Origin: Flectobacillus major DSM 103
GTDB taxonomy: Bacteria; Bacteroidota; Bacteroidia; Cytophagales; Spirosomataceae
Assembly: GCF_000427405.1 (NCBI RefSeq)
Contig: NZ_KE386491.1
Location: 603,001-667,000 of the forward strand
Direction: 5' to 3'
Length of the DNA: 64,000 bases
Each line of letters opens with the position of its first letter. Within the stretch, counting starts at the first letter, position 1. A program made the translations under genes and the position numbers. The notes under the pieces were generated by a model. It saw nothing but the letters and a program-made list of their open reading frames with translations. It had not been told where the DNA came from and did no database searches. Of this stretch, positions 56,390 to 64,000 are shown one piece after another.

Positions 56390-59008
56390 ATGAAGAAATA
56401 TACCTTTCTATTTTGCTTATCCATTCTCTCGTTTTTATCACAGGCTCAGTTGAGGTTTGGGGGCTTAGGTCGAACCCAAGCTGCGGCATCAACGCCCGAG
56501 TTGAATTATGCAACTCCTCAAGAGTATGAAATTGCAGAAATTACAGTGTCTGGTTCAAAATTCTATGATGGCAATTCAATGATAACTTTATCTGGATTGC
56601 GTGTAGGCGACAAAATCAAAGTCCCAGGCGACGCTATTTCATCTGCTATCAAAAAATTGATGGACCAAGGTATCTTAGAAGAAGTCGAAGTGTCGGCAAC
56701 TAAGATGGAAGGCGACAAGATTTGGCTTAATATTAGTTTGAAAGAACGCCCTCGCTTATTTAAGCTCGAATATAGCGGTATTCGTAAAGGCGAGCAAGAA
56801 ACGCTTTCCGATAAAATCAAAACCTATAAAGGCAAGATTATTACGGCTACCGTAAAAAAGAATATTGAGCTAGCTATTAAAAAGCATTATCAAGAAAAAG
56901 GCTTTTTGAACGTTGGTATCAAAATAGCAGAACGTACCGACTCTACTCGTGGTAACAATGCCACAATGAAGGTATTTATCAAAAAAGGCGATAAAGTAAA
57001 AATCTCTAAGATTGTTTTTGGTGGTGTTTCTGAAATGAAATTGAGTACGCTTCGTCGCAAATTGAAAGGTACAAAGGAGAAAAAATTCTGGAGAATTTTT
57101 ACACCATCTAAATATGTACCAAAGAAGTTTGAAGAAGATAAAGCTAAATTACTAGAATATTATAACAAAAAAGGATACCGTGATGCCCAGATTTTGTCTG
57201 ATTCCGTTATCAAGGATGGCGAAAGTATGGTGAAAATTATCTTCAAAATAGAAGAAGGTAAACAGTATCACTACCGCAATATTTACTGGGAAGGTAACTA
57301 TATCTATTCAGATTCGGTGCTTACCGAGTTGTTAGGTGTCAAAAAAGGAGATATCTATAATACAGAAGACCTCGAAAAACGCCTGAACGGTAAACCTCAA
57401 GAAGACGTTAGTTCGGCTTATATGGACAATGGATATTTGTTTTACCAATGCGAGCCAGTTGAAACTGCCGTAGTTGGCGATTCAATCGATATCACCTTCC
57501 GTATTACAGAAGGTAAGCAGGCGACAATCAACAAGGTAATTGTAAATGGTAATACCAAAACCTCTGACCACGTAGTAATGCGTGAGATTAGAACATTGCC
57601 AGGACAAAAATTTAGTAAATCGGCTATTATTCGTACCGTTCGTGAATTATCGACTATTGGGTACTTTAACCCCGAAAAAATTACGCCAAACCCTATTCCG
57701 AAGGCCGATGGTACTGTAGATATTGAATACAACGTAGAAGAAAAACCTTCAGACCAAATTGAATTATCTGGTGGTTGGGGTGGTTATATTGGTTTTGTAG
57801 GTACATTGGGGGTAACCTTTAACAACTTCTCGGCCAAAAATATTGGAAATCTTTCATCATGGAAACCTCTTCCTTCTGGAGATGGCCAAAAACTATCGGT
57901 AAGATTCCAAGCCAATGGTGTTGCTTATCAAAACTATTCGTTATCATTTACCGAGCCTTGGCTTGGTGGTAAAAAACCTAACTCATTCTCTGTAACATTG
58001 AGTCGTAATATTTCGTACCCATACAAAATTCAGCAATACAACTATTTGTCAAATCCTTATGGTAGTTCGGCGTATGGCTACGGCTACGGCTACGGCTACG
58101 GTTATGGTTTAGGAACAACAACCTCAAATCTTACAACGGCCCAGCAAGATAGTGCCACTAATGCTCAGAACAACGCTCACTTTAATAGTACTTCGTTGTC
58201 ATTTAGCTTAGGAAAACGCTTGAAATGGCCAGATGATTATTTCTCATTGAGCAACTCATTGTCATTCTCATTGATTGATATTGCAGGTTTAGGACAAAGC
58301 TATTATGGTTACCCTCCAGGCAAATCGGTATCTATTGCTTTTGTAACCAACTTGTCAAGAAATAGTATCGACAACCCAACATTCCCTCGTTATGGGTCTA
58401 GTTTCTCATTAACGGCATCATTGACACCACCATATTCATTACTCGGTGGCAAAATAGACGGCGGTTTGATTGAGTATCATAAGTGGATGTTTGATGCAAG
58501 CTGGTTTACAGCTATCACCAGCAAATTGGTATTCCACATGCGTACTCACATGGGTTTCTTGGGTAGTTATAATCCAAACAAGCCTATTTCAGTATTTGAG
58601 CGTTTTGATGTTGGGGGGTCGGGCATGGTTACGGGTTATACCATTGCTAGCCGCGATATTATCGGTTTGCGTGGTTATAAAGACCGTGTGTTAGGTTCGC
58701 AAGGTACAGTACCTAATGGTGGAGTTGCCTACAACAAGTTTGTAATGGAGTTGCGTTACCCTGTTTCGCTCAACCCATCTGCAACAATTTTCTTGTTGAC
58801 ATTTGCCGAAGGCGGAAACAACTTTGCTAACTACCAAGAATATAACCCATTCAAATTATACAAATCGGCAGGTTTTGGTGCTAGAATCTTTATGCCAGCC
58901 TTTGGTATGATTGGTATCGACTATGGTTGGGCATTTGACAAAATCAATGGCCAGACAGATTTCGGTCGTCAAGCATTTACCTTCTCGATTGGCCAGCAGA
59001 TTCGATAA
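56390..59008 (+). CDS. bamA: Outer-membrane protein assembly factor BamA
   Basis: Core of the machine that inserts barrels in the outer membrane. Signal peptide from ATG 56390 (MKKYTFLFCLSILSFLSQAQ); an earlier ATG at 56369 is possible. N-terminal half has five POTRA domains (e.g. EIAEITVSGSKFYDGNSM, IVFGGVSEMKLSTLRRKL, NIYWEGNYIYSDSVL, INKVIVNGNTKTSDHVVMRE); the rest is the 16-strand Bac_surface_Ag barrel, closing in FSIGQQIR. A loop of the barrel carries six Tyr-Gly units from a hexanucleotide repeat (58073-58108). Gene order nadK / PorG / uppS / bamA / ompH is conserved in Bacteroidota. Length about 872. Confidence 0.96.
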   Translation: MKKYTFLFCLSILSFLSQAQLRFGGLGRTQAAASTPELNYATPQEYEIAEITVSGSKFYDGNSMITLSGLRVGDKIKVPGDAISSAIKKLMDQGILEEVEVSATKMEGDKIWLNISLKERPRLFKLEYSGIRKGEQETLSDKIKTYKGKIITATVKKNIELAIKKHYQEKGFLNVGIKIAERTDSTRGNNATMKVFIKKGDKVKISKIVFGGVSEMKLSTLRRKLKGTKEKKFWRIFTPSKYVPKKFEEDKAKLLEYYNKKGYRDAQILSDSVIKDGESMVKIIFKIEEGKQYHYRNIYWEGNYIYSDSVLTELLGVKKGDIYNTEDLEKRLNGKPQEDVSSAYMDNGYLFYQCEPVETAVVGDSIDITFRITEGKQATINKVIVNGNTKTSDHVVMREIRTLPGQKFSKSAIIRTVRELSTIGYFNPEKITPNPIPKADGTVDIEYNVEEKPSDQIELSGGWGGYIGFVGTLGVTFNNFSAKNIGNLSSWKPLPSGDGQKLSVRFQANGVAYQNYSLSFTEPWLGGKKPNSFSVTLSRNISYPYKIQQYNYLSNPYGSSAYGYGYGYGYGYGLGTTTSNLTTAQQDSATNAQNNAHFNSTSLSFSLGKRLKWPDDYFSLSNSLSFSLIDIAGLGQSYYGYPPGKSVSIAFVTNLSRNSIDNPTFPRYGSSFSLTASLTPPYSLLGGKIDGGLIEYHKWMFDASWFTAITSKLVFHMRTHMGFLGSYNPNKPISVFERFDVGGSGMVTGYTIASRDIIGLRGYKDRVLGSQGTVPNGGVAYNKFVMELRYPVSLNPSATIFLLTFAEGGNNFANYQEYNPFKLYKSAGFGARIFMPAFGMIGIDYGWAFDKINGQTDFGRQAFTFSIGQQIR
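58073..58108 (+). repeat. Hexanucleotide repeat in bamA encoding (Tyr-Gly)6
   Basis: Six units of TA[TC]GG[CT]: TATGGC, then TACGGC three times, TACGGT, TATGGT. In frame they give YGYGYGYGYGYG within the barrel region. Length changes by slippage would keep the frame. Confidence 0.9.
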
Positions 59009-59093
59009 AAACTACTAGAGTAAAGGGTAATAAAAATTGGATAATAGGCTATATTAGACGTTTTTATTACCCTTTATTTTGATATTTGTTCAA

Positions 59094-59101
59094 TAACTTT
59101 G
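59094..59101 (+). promoter_or_regulatory. Possible promoter box before the first OmpH gene
   Basis: TAACTTTG matches TAnnTTTG exactly and lies about 105 bases upstream of the ATG at 59206, but no TTTG lies at the right distance. The OmpH pair may also be read through from bamA. Confidence 0.35.
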
Positions 59102-59205
59102 TTAAGCATTTGTTAATCTATCAGATTTGAGATTGCACGATTCAATAATGTAGAAAAAACATCGTTATAAATACAATATCTATAAACTAAATAACCCCTA
59201 TCACC

Positions 59206-59820
59206 GTGAATAAGCAGATTTTTTTACTAATTTTGGTATTCGTTACTTCATCTTTGGGTATATACGGACAAAAATTTGGTTATATTGATTCTGAATATAT
59301 TACCTCTAAAATGCCAGAATATCAAAAAGCCCAAGAGGATATAGAGAAATTAACAACCAAGTGGGTGAAAGAAATTTCTGATAAAAATAATGAAGTAACT
59401 AAGTTGGAAAAAGCTTTTCGTGCCGAAGAAGTTTTGTTGACCGAAGAAATGAAACAACAACGCTTGAAGGCTATTGCAGATAAGGAAAAAGAAGCACGTG
59501 AATTACAAAATAAAGTTTTTGGTATAAATGGTGAGCTTTTTAAAAAGAAACAAGATATAATGCGTCCTATCTTGGATGAAGTGGCTAAAGCAATTGAAAA
59601 AATAGCTCGTCAGAAAAGACTCGACTTTATATTTGATAAATCCTCGGATGGTTTAGCCATGCTTTATACAAATCCTACACATGATTATACAGATTATATT
59701 ATGGAAGAGCTGGGTATTTCGGTGGAGCAATTGAAAGAGAAAGAAAAAGAAGAACAAAATGCTAGTAAGGACGACACCAATAATCCTGCTAAAACCAAAT
59801 CAAACAAAAAGAATAATTAA
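59206..59820 (+). CDS. OmpH/Skp-family periplasmic chaperone (first copy)
   Basis: Periplasmic holdase that keeps outer-membrane proteins unfolded for BamA. The start is GTG or the ATG at 59206 in the frame MNKQIFLLILVFVTSSLGIYGQ, with a signal peptide about 1-22. Mature start KFGYIDSEYITSKMPEYQKA is the OmpH hallmark, followed by two long antiparallel coiled-coil arms (EISDKNNEVTKLEKAFRAEE, KAIADKEKEARELQNKVF) and the return strand LDFIFDKSSDGLAMLYTNP. The lysine/asparagine-rich tail is unlike the second copy. 204 residues. It lies downstream of bamA and 9 bases before the second copy, so they form a pair. Confidence 0.92.
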   Translation: MNKQIFLLILVFVTSSLGIYGQKFGYIDSEYITSKMPEYQKAQEDIEKLTTKWVKEISDKNNEVTKLEKAFRAEEVLLTEEMKQQRLKAIADKEKEARELQNKVFGINGELFKKKQDIMRPILDEVAKAIEKIARQKRLDFIFDKSSDGLAMLYTNPTHDYTDYIMEELGISVEQLKEKEKEEQNASKDDTNNPAKTKSNKKNN

Positions 59821-59829
59821 CAAATCCAA

Positions 59830-60417
59830 ATGACTAAAATGAAACACAAATTTTTGATTGCCTTGTTTGCTATTGTTGCATTGGCAACGTCTAACGTAAA
59901 TGCTCAACAAAAAATCGGTTATATTAGCTTAGACTATATCTTGAACCAATTGCCTGAAGCAAAACAAGTTGAAACTGAATTGAAAACTACTCAAACTCAA
60001 TACGAAAACTTGTTGCAAGGTAAAGTAAAAGATTTCCAAACTAAATTGGCTGATTACGAGAAAAACTTATCTGGTATGGCTGATGTGATCAGAACTGATA
60101 AGGAAAAAGAATTACAAAACTTGCAAGCTCAAATCGAAGAGTTCCGTCAAAGTTCAGCTACTTCTTTGCAGAAAAAACAAGCTCAATTGTTACAACCTTT
60201 GTTGAAGAAAATTGAAGACAATATGCACGCTGTAGCAAAAGAAAATGCTTATGCTTTTGTTTTCAATTACGATGCAGGACAGGGTACAACGCCTATCGTA
60301 TTGCATGCTCCAGACGATGCTAACATTTCTGATTTAGTATTGAAGAAAATGGGTGTTACGCCTAAGCCAGTAACTGCAGCTCCTGCTCCAGCTCCTGCAA
60401 CGGCTCCAAAAAAATAA
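59830..60417 (+). CDS. OmpH/Skp-family periplasmic chaperone (second copy)
   Basis: Paralogue of the previous gene: signal peptide about 1-26 (MKHKFLIALFAIVALATSNV from ATG 59839, with ATG 59830 three codons upstream), mature IGYISLDYILNQLPEAKQVE, coiled-coil arms (GKVKDFQTKLADYEKNLSG, EKELQNLQAQIEEFRQSS) and return strand YAFVFNYDAGQGTTPIVLHA. The C-terminus is an Ala-Pro-rich tail (TAAPAPAPATAPKK), which may be disordered. 195 residues. It follows the first copy by 9 bases and is last in the cluster; a hairpin lies 19 bases after the stop. Codons are richer in G+C-neutral choices such as GCT/CAA, suggesting good expression. Confidence 0.93.
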   Translation: MTKMKHKFLIALFAIVALATSNVNAQQKIGYISLDYILNQLPEAKQVETELKTTQTQYENLLQGKVKDFQTKLADYEKNLSGMADVIRTDKEKELQNLQAQIEEFRQSSATSLQKKQAQLLQPLLKKIEDNMHAVAKENAYAFVFNYDAGQGTTPIVLHAPDDANISDLVLKKMGVTPKPVTAAPAPAPATAPKK

Positions 60418-60435
60418 TTACCGTAAAACATCTCC

Positions 60436-60470
60436 CCAAAGCCCCTCGAAGTCATTTCAAGGGGCTTTGG
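60436..60470. terminator. Terminator between ompH and the SGNH hydrolase gene
   Basis: CCAAAGCCCCTCGAA pairs with TTCAAGGGGCTTTGG, loop GTCAT, one C/A mismatch that is a G-U pair in minus-strand RNA. It lies between convergent stops and can serve both genes. Confidence 0.8.
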
Positions 60471-60522
60471 CATGTATAAGTATTTTTTGTACAAAATTAT
60501 GAGGCTATTTTTTTCAATACTC

Positions 60523-61161
60523 TTACTTATCTAGGGTTTTTATTTTTTCCTGCAAAAGCTTTGTCCACACAGTATAAGCCGATGCTTTGAGATGAACCCC
60601 ATCGGTAGAATAATCTTTGGGTAATAGCATATTATCTTTGAGGGCCTCATTGATAGGACAGTATGCAAAATTGTATTGATGTACTAGCTGCTCAAGTTGC
60701 CTATTCAGCAATTCTATATCCTTGTTTAGCTGTTTGTCGAAAGTGGTAAAAATACATGAGTTCAGAATAATGGTTACACCATGCTGTTGAGCACTCTGTA
60801 GTATTACCTCGTAGTTTTGAACAATTCGGTGTACAGGAACGCCAGAAAACAAATCATTGATACCTCCATTCAAAACACATATTTGCGTTTGCGGAGGCCA
60901 TCCTCCACGCTCTATATTCCACCTGATTTGCTGTGTAATAGCTCCACCAAAAGCATGATTGCTAATATCTGTTCGGCCAAGCCATATAGCCCAGTTTTCT
61001 TGAGCAAGTAACGAGTCGCCCAAAAACAATATTTTGCTAGCATGATTAGGCCAGAGTTTTTCCATGATTTTATCGCAATACTTCATTCCAATAAATATAG
61101 CTCCTACAAGCAATATGCCGTTGAGTACTAAAGAAACAAGAAGCATTTTTGACCTATTCAT
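60523..61161 (-). CDS. SGNH/GDSL-family hydrolase with N-terminal membrane anchor
   Basis: Predicted lipase/esterase of 212 residues. A hydrophobic segment (about 5-25, MLLVSLVLNGILLVGAIFIG) anchors it in the inner membrane with the enzyme outside. Block I has SKILFLGDSLLAQENW (Ser), block II SNHAFGGAITQQI (Gly), block III LNGGINDLFSGVPV (Asn), block V DGVHLKASAY (Asp-His). These are the SGNH catalytic blocks. It is last in the operon lspA / methyltransferase / SGNH, separated by 15 bases from the middle gene. Substrate unknown; acetyl-ester removal from envelope saccharides is one possibility. Confidence 0.88.
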   Translation of the reverse strand: MNRSKMLLVSLVLNGILLVGAIFIGMKYCDKIMEKLWPNHASKILFLGDSLLAQENWAIWLGRTDISNHAFGGAITQQIRWNIERGGWPPQTQICVLNGGINDLFSGVPVHRIVQNYEVILQSAQQHGVTIILNSCIFTTFDKQLNKDIELLNRQLEQLVHQYNFAYCPINEALKDNMLLPKDYSTDGVHLKASAYTVWTKLLQEKIKTLDK

Positions 61162-61176
61162 AAGTTAAGTGTTACC

Positions 61177-61764
61177 CTAAAGTTTTGGAATTAACATAGG
61201 CACTTCCTTTTGGTATTTTCGATAAGCAGCCCCGTATTCTTCTACCAACTTTTTTTCTTCAAAATAAACTCCTATACGAACATATAACGTAATCGCAAGT
61301 ACCATCACAAGGTTGCTTATAGTACCTTGTACGCCAAAACAACCCCAAACAACCACTAATATACCTAAATAAATAGGGTGACGAACAACAGCCATAAGGC
61401 CATCGGTTTGGAGTGACGTACTGGTGGTAGGTTCAAGTCCTAAAAACTGTTTGGTATTATATTGTCTGATAGCTACTACTACCAAATAAATACCAGAACC
61501 TATCATTAACCCACCCAGAATATAGTTTATCGAACTAGGGGGTAAGACAAACTCGGAAGGTGTGGTAATCTGGATATACAGAATAGGAATAAGAAGAATG
61601 GTGGCCAGAATATTATAAAGAAGCCTATAAGAACCGAAAAATCTTCCTAAACTAGCTTTAAGAAGATTTTTAGCTGCATTAGAAGCCAGAACACTATGGA
61701 TAAGCCCATAACTAAGCCAAGATAAGCCAATGATGATTTCTGATTGCATAAGTATCGCTTTCAA
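61177..61764 (-). CDS. Isoprenylcysteine carboxyl methyltransferase-like membrane protein
   Basis: Integral membrane protein of 195 residues with five or so hydrophobic helices (IIIGLSWLSYGLIHSVLAS, LLYNILATILLIPILYI, INYILGGLMIGSGIYLVVV, LGILVVVWGCFGVQ, ISNLVMVLAITLYVR). The C-terminal part VRHPIYLGILVVVWG and FEEKKLVEEYGAAYRKYQKE resembles the SAM-binding end of ICMT/NnrU-like membrane methyltransferases. The start at 61764 gives 5 bases after the lspA stop (61769), so it is translationally close to lspA. The lipid or protein substrate is unknown. Confidence 0.82.
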   Translation of the reverse strand: MKAILMQSEIIIGLSWLSYGLIHSVLASNAAKNLLKASLGRFFGSYRLLYNILATILLIPILYIQITTPSEFVLPPSSINYILGGLMIGSGIYLVVVAIRQYNTKQFLGLEPTTSTSLQTDGLMAVVRHPIYLGILVVVWGCFGVQGTISNLVMVLAITLYVRIGVYFEEKKLVEEYGAAYRKYQKEVPMLIPKL

Positions 61765-61768
61765 GCTA

Positions 61769-62458
61769 TTATTGGTTCGTTTCGATTGTATCTATTTTGT
61801 CTTCGTTGGTAGTATCTATATCAGATACTTGAGGAGTATTGTTGGTATCTGTAGGTGCTGTGACAGGAGTATCCAATGTAGCAAAAAATGTATTTTGCCA
61901 AACTAAAATAGCTACAACACCACAAAAAATAGAAGCATCGGCAAAATTGAAAATGGGAGTAGAATACCAACTGCCACCCCAAATAGGAACCCATTCAGGA
62001 ATCCAACCTTGATAAGGGTCGAAAAAGAACATATCAATTACTTGGCCATGAAACCAAGGTGTTGGCGAATTTAGAGGAGCATTGTTTAAGAAAACACCAT
62101 AAAAAGTACTGTCGATAACATTACCGATAGCACCCCCCAAAATAGCGGCGATACTCCAAAGTAAGCCCTCATGAGCCTTTTTACTAGCTAGTTTGGTCAA
62201 GTAATAGCCAATGCCAAACATGGCAAATATTCTGAATAAACTCAGTACAATTTTACCGTATCCTTTCGGAATAAAATCGAGTGTAATACCAAATGCCATG
62301 CCTCTATTAAGTACATAGTGTAGCTTGAACCACTCGCCCAACAACGGCACCTCATTGCCTTCATACTTCATGAAATAGTGTACAGCCAACTTGATTATCT
62401 GGTCGATTACGATGAGTAATAAGGTTAACCCGAAATATTTGTAAGGAGAACGAAACAT
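61769..62458 (-). CDS. lspA: Lipoprotein signal peptidase (signal peptidase II)
   Basis: Cleaves signal peptides of prolipoproteins in the inner membrane. Catalytic Asp pair in GGAIGNVIDSTFYGV and FNFADASIFCGV; the conserved FKLHYVLNRGMAFGI motif precedes them. Four membrane helices (about 7-24, 62-78, 87-104, 160-180). As in other Bacteroidota, an extra segment (residues about 116-165) sits between the two Asp. The frame runs upstream to 62494, but the ATG at 62458 (MFRSPYKYFGLTLLLIVIDQ) gives the normal start. C-terminus is a Thr/Asp-rich extension after the last helix. First gene of a three-gene operon. Confidence 0.94.
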   Translation of the reverse strand: MFRSPYKYFGLTLLLIVIDQIIKLAVHYFMKYEGNEVPLLGEWFKLHYVLNRGMAFGITLDFIPKGYGKIVLSLFRIFAMFGIGYYLTKLASKKAHEGLLWSIAAILGGAIGNVIDSTFYGVFLNNAPLNSPTPWFHGQVIDMFFFDPYQGWIPEWVPIWGGSWYSTPIFNFADASIFCGVVAILVWQNTFFATLDTPVTAPTDTNNTPQVSDIDTTNEDKIDTIETNQ

Positions 62459-62621
62459 TTTGTATTTAAAATTTTTGACAAAAAACAACCTCAATCATAA
62501 ATGAGAAGCTTTTTTGTTTTGGATAAAACGGATAGTAAACTTTTTCTGAAACCTACTTTACTTTGGTTATAAAGACATCATTTCGCTTATCAATGATAAC
62601 GCCATAATATCAATAGAATCA

Positions 62622-62655
62622 CAAAGGTACAAAATAAAAACGCCACGTTGACAAA
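62622..62655 (-). promoter_or_regulatory. Promoter of the lspA operon
   Basis: On the minus strand TTTG (62655-62652), 22-base spacer, TACCTTTG (62629-62622), an exact -7 box. It overlaps the hairpin after the proline dehydrogenase gene. Confidence 0.5.
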
Positions 62656-62672
62656 ACTCATCAGTGGCGTTT
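62636..62672 (-). terminator. Terminator of the proline dehydrogenase gene
   Basis: AAACGCCAC (62638-62646) pairs with GTGGCGTTT (62664-62672), loop of 17 bases, followed on the minus strand by a T-rich run. It overlaps the probable lspA promoter. Confidence 0.8.
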
Positions 62673-62719
62673 CAAATATTTTAGATGATTAGTGTATAAA
62701 TTTTGTCATCTATCTATGA

Positions 62720-63931
62720 TTATTTTGCTCGTTTTCTTCTTACCATTTCACGTTTAATGAGCGTAAACTCACGACTTGCCTGACCTGCAACCGAAGTGTT
62801 TTCGGCAGCACGGCGGAACAAATATGGCATTACAGCTTCAACAGGGCCATACGGAACATACTTGGCTACATTATAGCCAGCATTGGCCAAATTGTAAGAA
62901 ATGTTGTCGGACATACCCAATAACTGAGCAAAATAGAAATGCTTATCGGTAGGAGAGATTTCGTATTGTTGCATCAAATCTGCGAGATACTTGCAGCTGT
63001 ACTCGTTGTGTGTACCAACACAAATCGAAATAGCTTGTCGGTTGGCAACTGCAAATTCAAGAGCTAAGTTAAAATCTCTATCTGTATTTTGCTTGTTTTC
63101 GTGTACAGGTTCACAATAATTACCTTCATGGGCTCTTTGGCGTTCTTTTTCCATGTAGGCACCACGAACCAATTTTACCCCAAGCAAATACCCCTTTTCC
63201 TGAGCCTCTTGAGTAGCCTCTTTCAGGTTGTCGAACATATCTTTTCGGTACATCTGAAAAGTATTGTAAACGATACAATCATCATGGTTAAACTTATCCA
63301 TCATGTCGTAGGTGAGTGCATCAATAGTATCCTGAATCCAAGACTCCTCGGCATCTACAAAGATTCTAACTTTTAAAGAAGCTGCCAATTGGCATAATTC
63401 ATACATTCTTTGGTGAACACGTTCAAAAGCCAAAGATTCATCTTGAGTAAGTGGGAGTTCACTTTGTACTTTTTCCAGTAAATCGGCACTTCCAATACCT
63501 GTTACTTTGAATACAGCAAATGGAATCGCCGTATTGTTGTGTGCTTTTTCTATGGTTTTGGCAATTTCCTCTCTAGTTTTATCAAAACTACTTTCATTGT
63601 CTTCACCCTCCACGGAATAGTCCAAAATTGTGCCTATATGGGCTTTGTCCAAATTTTCTATGGCTTTATTGCATTCAAGCAATGTTTCACCTCCACAAAA
63701 CTGTTCGAATACCGTAGATTTTATCAGCTTTTTAATAGGAAAATGAAGAAAAATGAAGAGTTTGATAAAAAAAGTTCCTAACTTTACAAGCCAATTCTGA
63801 TTCATGCTTGCGAAGATTAAATACATCTTCCTTAATTGTAAGTTAGACTTGTTGGAAAATGCGATAGAAGTGTCCTCAAATGTTATTTTATTGGCCTTCA
63901 TAATCGGTTGTGTGATTGGCATTTTAGTCAT
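62720..63931 (-). CDS. Proline dehydrogenase
   Basis: FAD enzyme of about 403 residues that oxidises L-proline to pyrroline-5-carboxylate, feeding electrons to quinone. Beta/alpha-barrel motifs: FAVFKVTGIGSADLLEKV, VRIFVDAEESWIQDTID, GVKLVRGAYMEKERQRA, SICVGTHNEYSCKYLADL, FYFAQLLGMSDNISYNL and YVPYGPVEAVMPYLFRRAAE (the substrate-binding Arg pair). It is a stand-alone form, not the PutA fusion. The frame is open to a TTG at 63937; ATG 63931 is the nearest sensible start. It ends at a terminator. The last 69 bases of the window hold only its upstream sequence. Confidence 0.92.
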   Translation of the reverse strand: MTKMPITQPIMKANKITFEDTSIAFSNKSNLQLRKMYLIFASMNQNWLVKLGTFFIKLFIFLHFPIKKLIKSTVFEQFCGGETLLECNKAIENLDKAHIGTILDYSVEGEDNESSFDKTREEIAKTIEKAHNNTAIPFAVFKVTGIGSADLLEKVQSELPLTQDESLAFERVHQRMYELCQLAASLKVRIFVDAEESWIQDTIDALTYDMMDKFNHDDCIVYNTFQMYRKDMFDNLKEATQEAQEKGYLLGVKLVRGAYMEKERQRAHEGNYCEPVHENKQNTDRDFNLALEFAVANRQAISICVGTHNEYSCKYLADLMQQYEISPTDKHFYFAQLLGMSDNISYNLANAGYNVAKYVPYGPVEAVMPYLFRRAAENTSVAGQASREFTLIKREMVRRKRAK

Positions 63932-64000
63932 GTTCAAAGACGAAAAATCGACTAATAAAGTGAATTGTGGTAGTTATTTTTCAATAACCAACCTGTTCTC

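Overview
The window reads as chromosomal DNA of a Bacteroidota bacterium, most likely a member of the Cytophagales (inference). The support is: A+T-rich DNA with little Shine-Dalgarno signal; promoter-like TTTG-n18..20-TAnnTTTG motifs; an 819-residue CarboxypepD_reg/TonB-type outer-membrane receptor; a two-component-propeller hybrid kinase; DUF349 and PorG-like (DUF6089) proteins; and the gene order CBS / nadK / PorG-like / uppS / bamA / ompH / ompH. There are no phage genes, transposases, rRNA genes or CRISPR arrays. One tRNA (Thr, TGT) is present.

Layout. 1-4.3 kb: 3' end of glycyl-tRNA synthetase, a TauD-like dioxygenase, an aldo/keto reductase, a 56-aa HigA-N-like peptide coupled to a secreted P1 (DmpA-like) peptidase. 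4.3-14.1 kb: an exported saccharide-handling group (GH9 fused to a NodB-type deacetylase domain, GH30, NlpC/P60, GH65) with kynureninase embedded and without any SusC/SusD. 14.1-28.6 kb: secreted S9 and M28 peptidases, RlpA, citrate synthase, peptidase T, DNA polymerase I, a DUF5672 protein, a lipoprotein NodB deacetylase, PgeF. 28.7-37.7 kb: a structured leader with a 58-codon ORF, a TonB-type receptor, the lipoprotein / nadE / coaX group, and an exported double-VOC protein. 37.7-50 kb: a 1373-aa hybrid kinase, tRNA-Thr, DUF349 protein, RsmF-like methyltransferase, PAP2/haloperoxidase lipoprotein and two convergent flavin oxidoreductases. 50.4-60.4 kb: alpha/beta hydrolase, then the envelope-biogenesis cluster CBS, nadK, two PorG-like proteins, uppS, bamA and two OmpH/Skp chaperones. 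60.5-64 kb: an lspA / methyltransferase / SGNH-hydrolase operon and proline dehydrogenase.

How they work together. NAD supply (nadE, nadK) sits with housekeeping metabolism (gltA, coaX, proline dehydrogenase). The strongest functional grouping is outer-membrane assembly: UppS makes the lipid carrier, BamA and the two Skp-like chaperones insert barrels, and the PorG-like proteins suggest type IX secretion. LspA would mature the several lipoproteins encoded here.

Most unusual: two 175-bp copies of a non-coding element (14147-14321 and 25072-25246) with about 26-bp terminal inverted repeats, an invariant 17-bp hairpin, and an internal segment that could pair with one hairpin arm. Both lie between convergent genes and abut the 3' end of a secreted-peptidase gene. 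A second candidate is a promoter followed by an interleaved (pseudoknot-type) pair of stems at 28816-28931 ahead of a 58-codon ORF. All functional calls come from reading motifs by eye; no database search was run.
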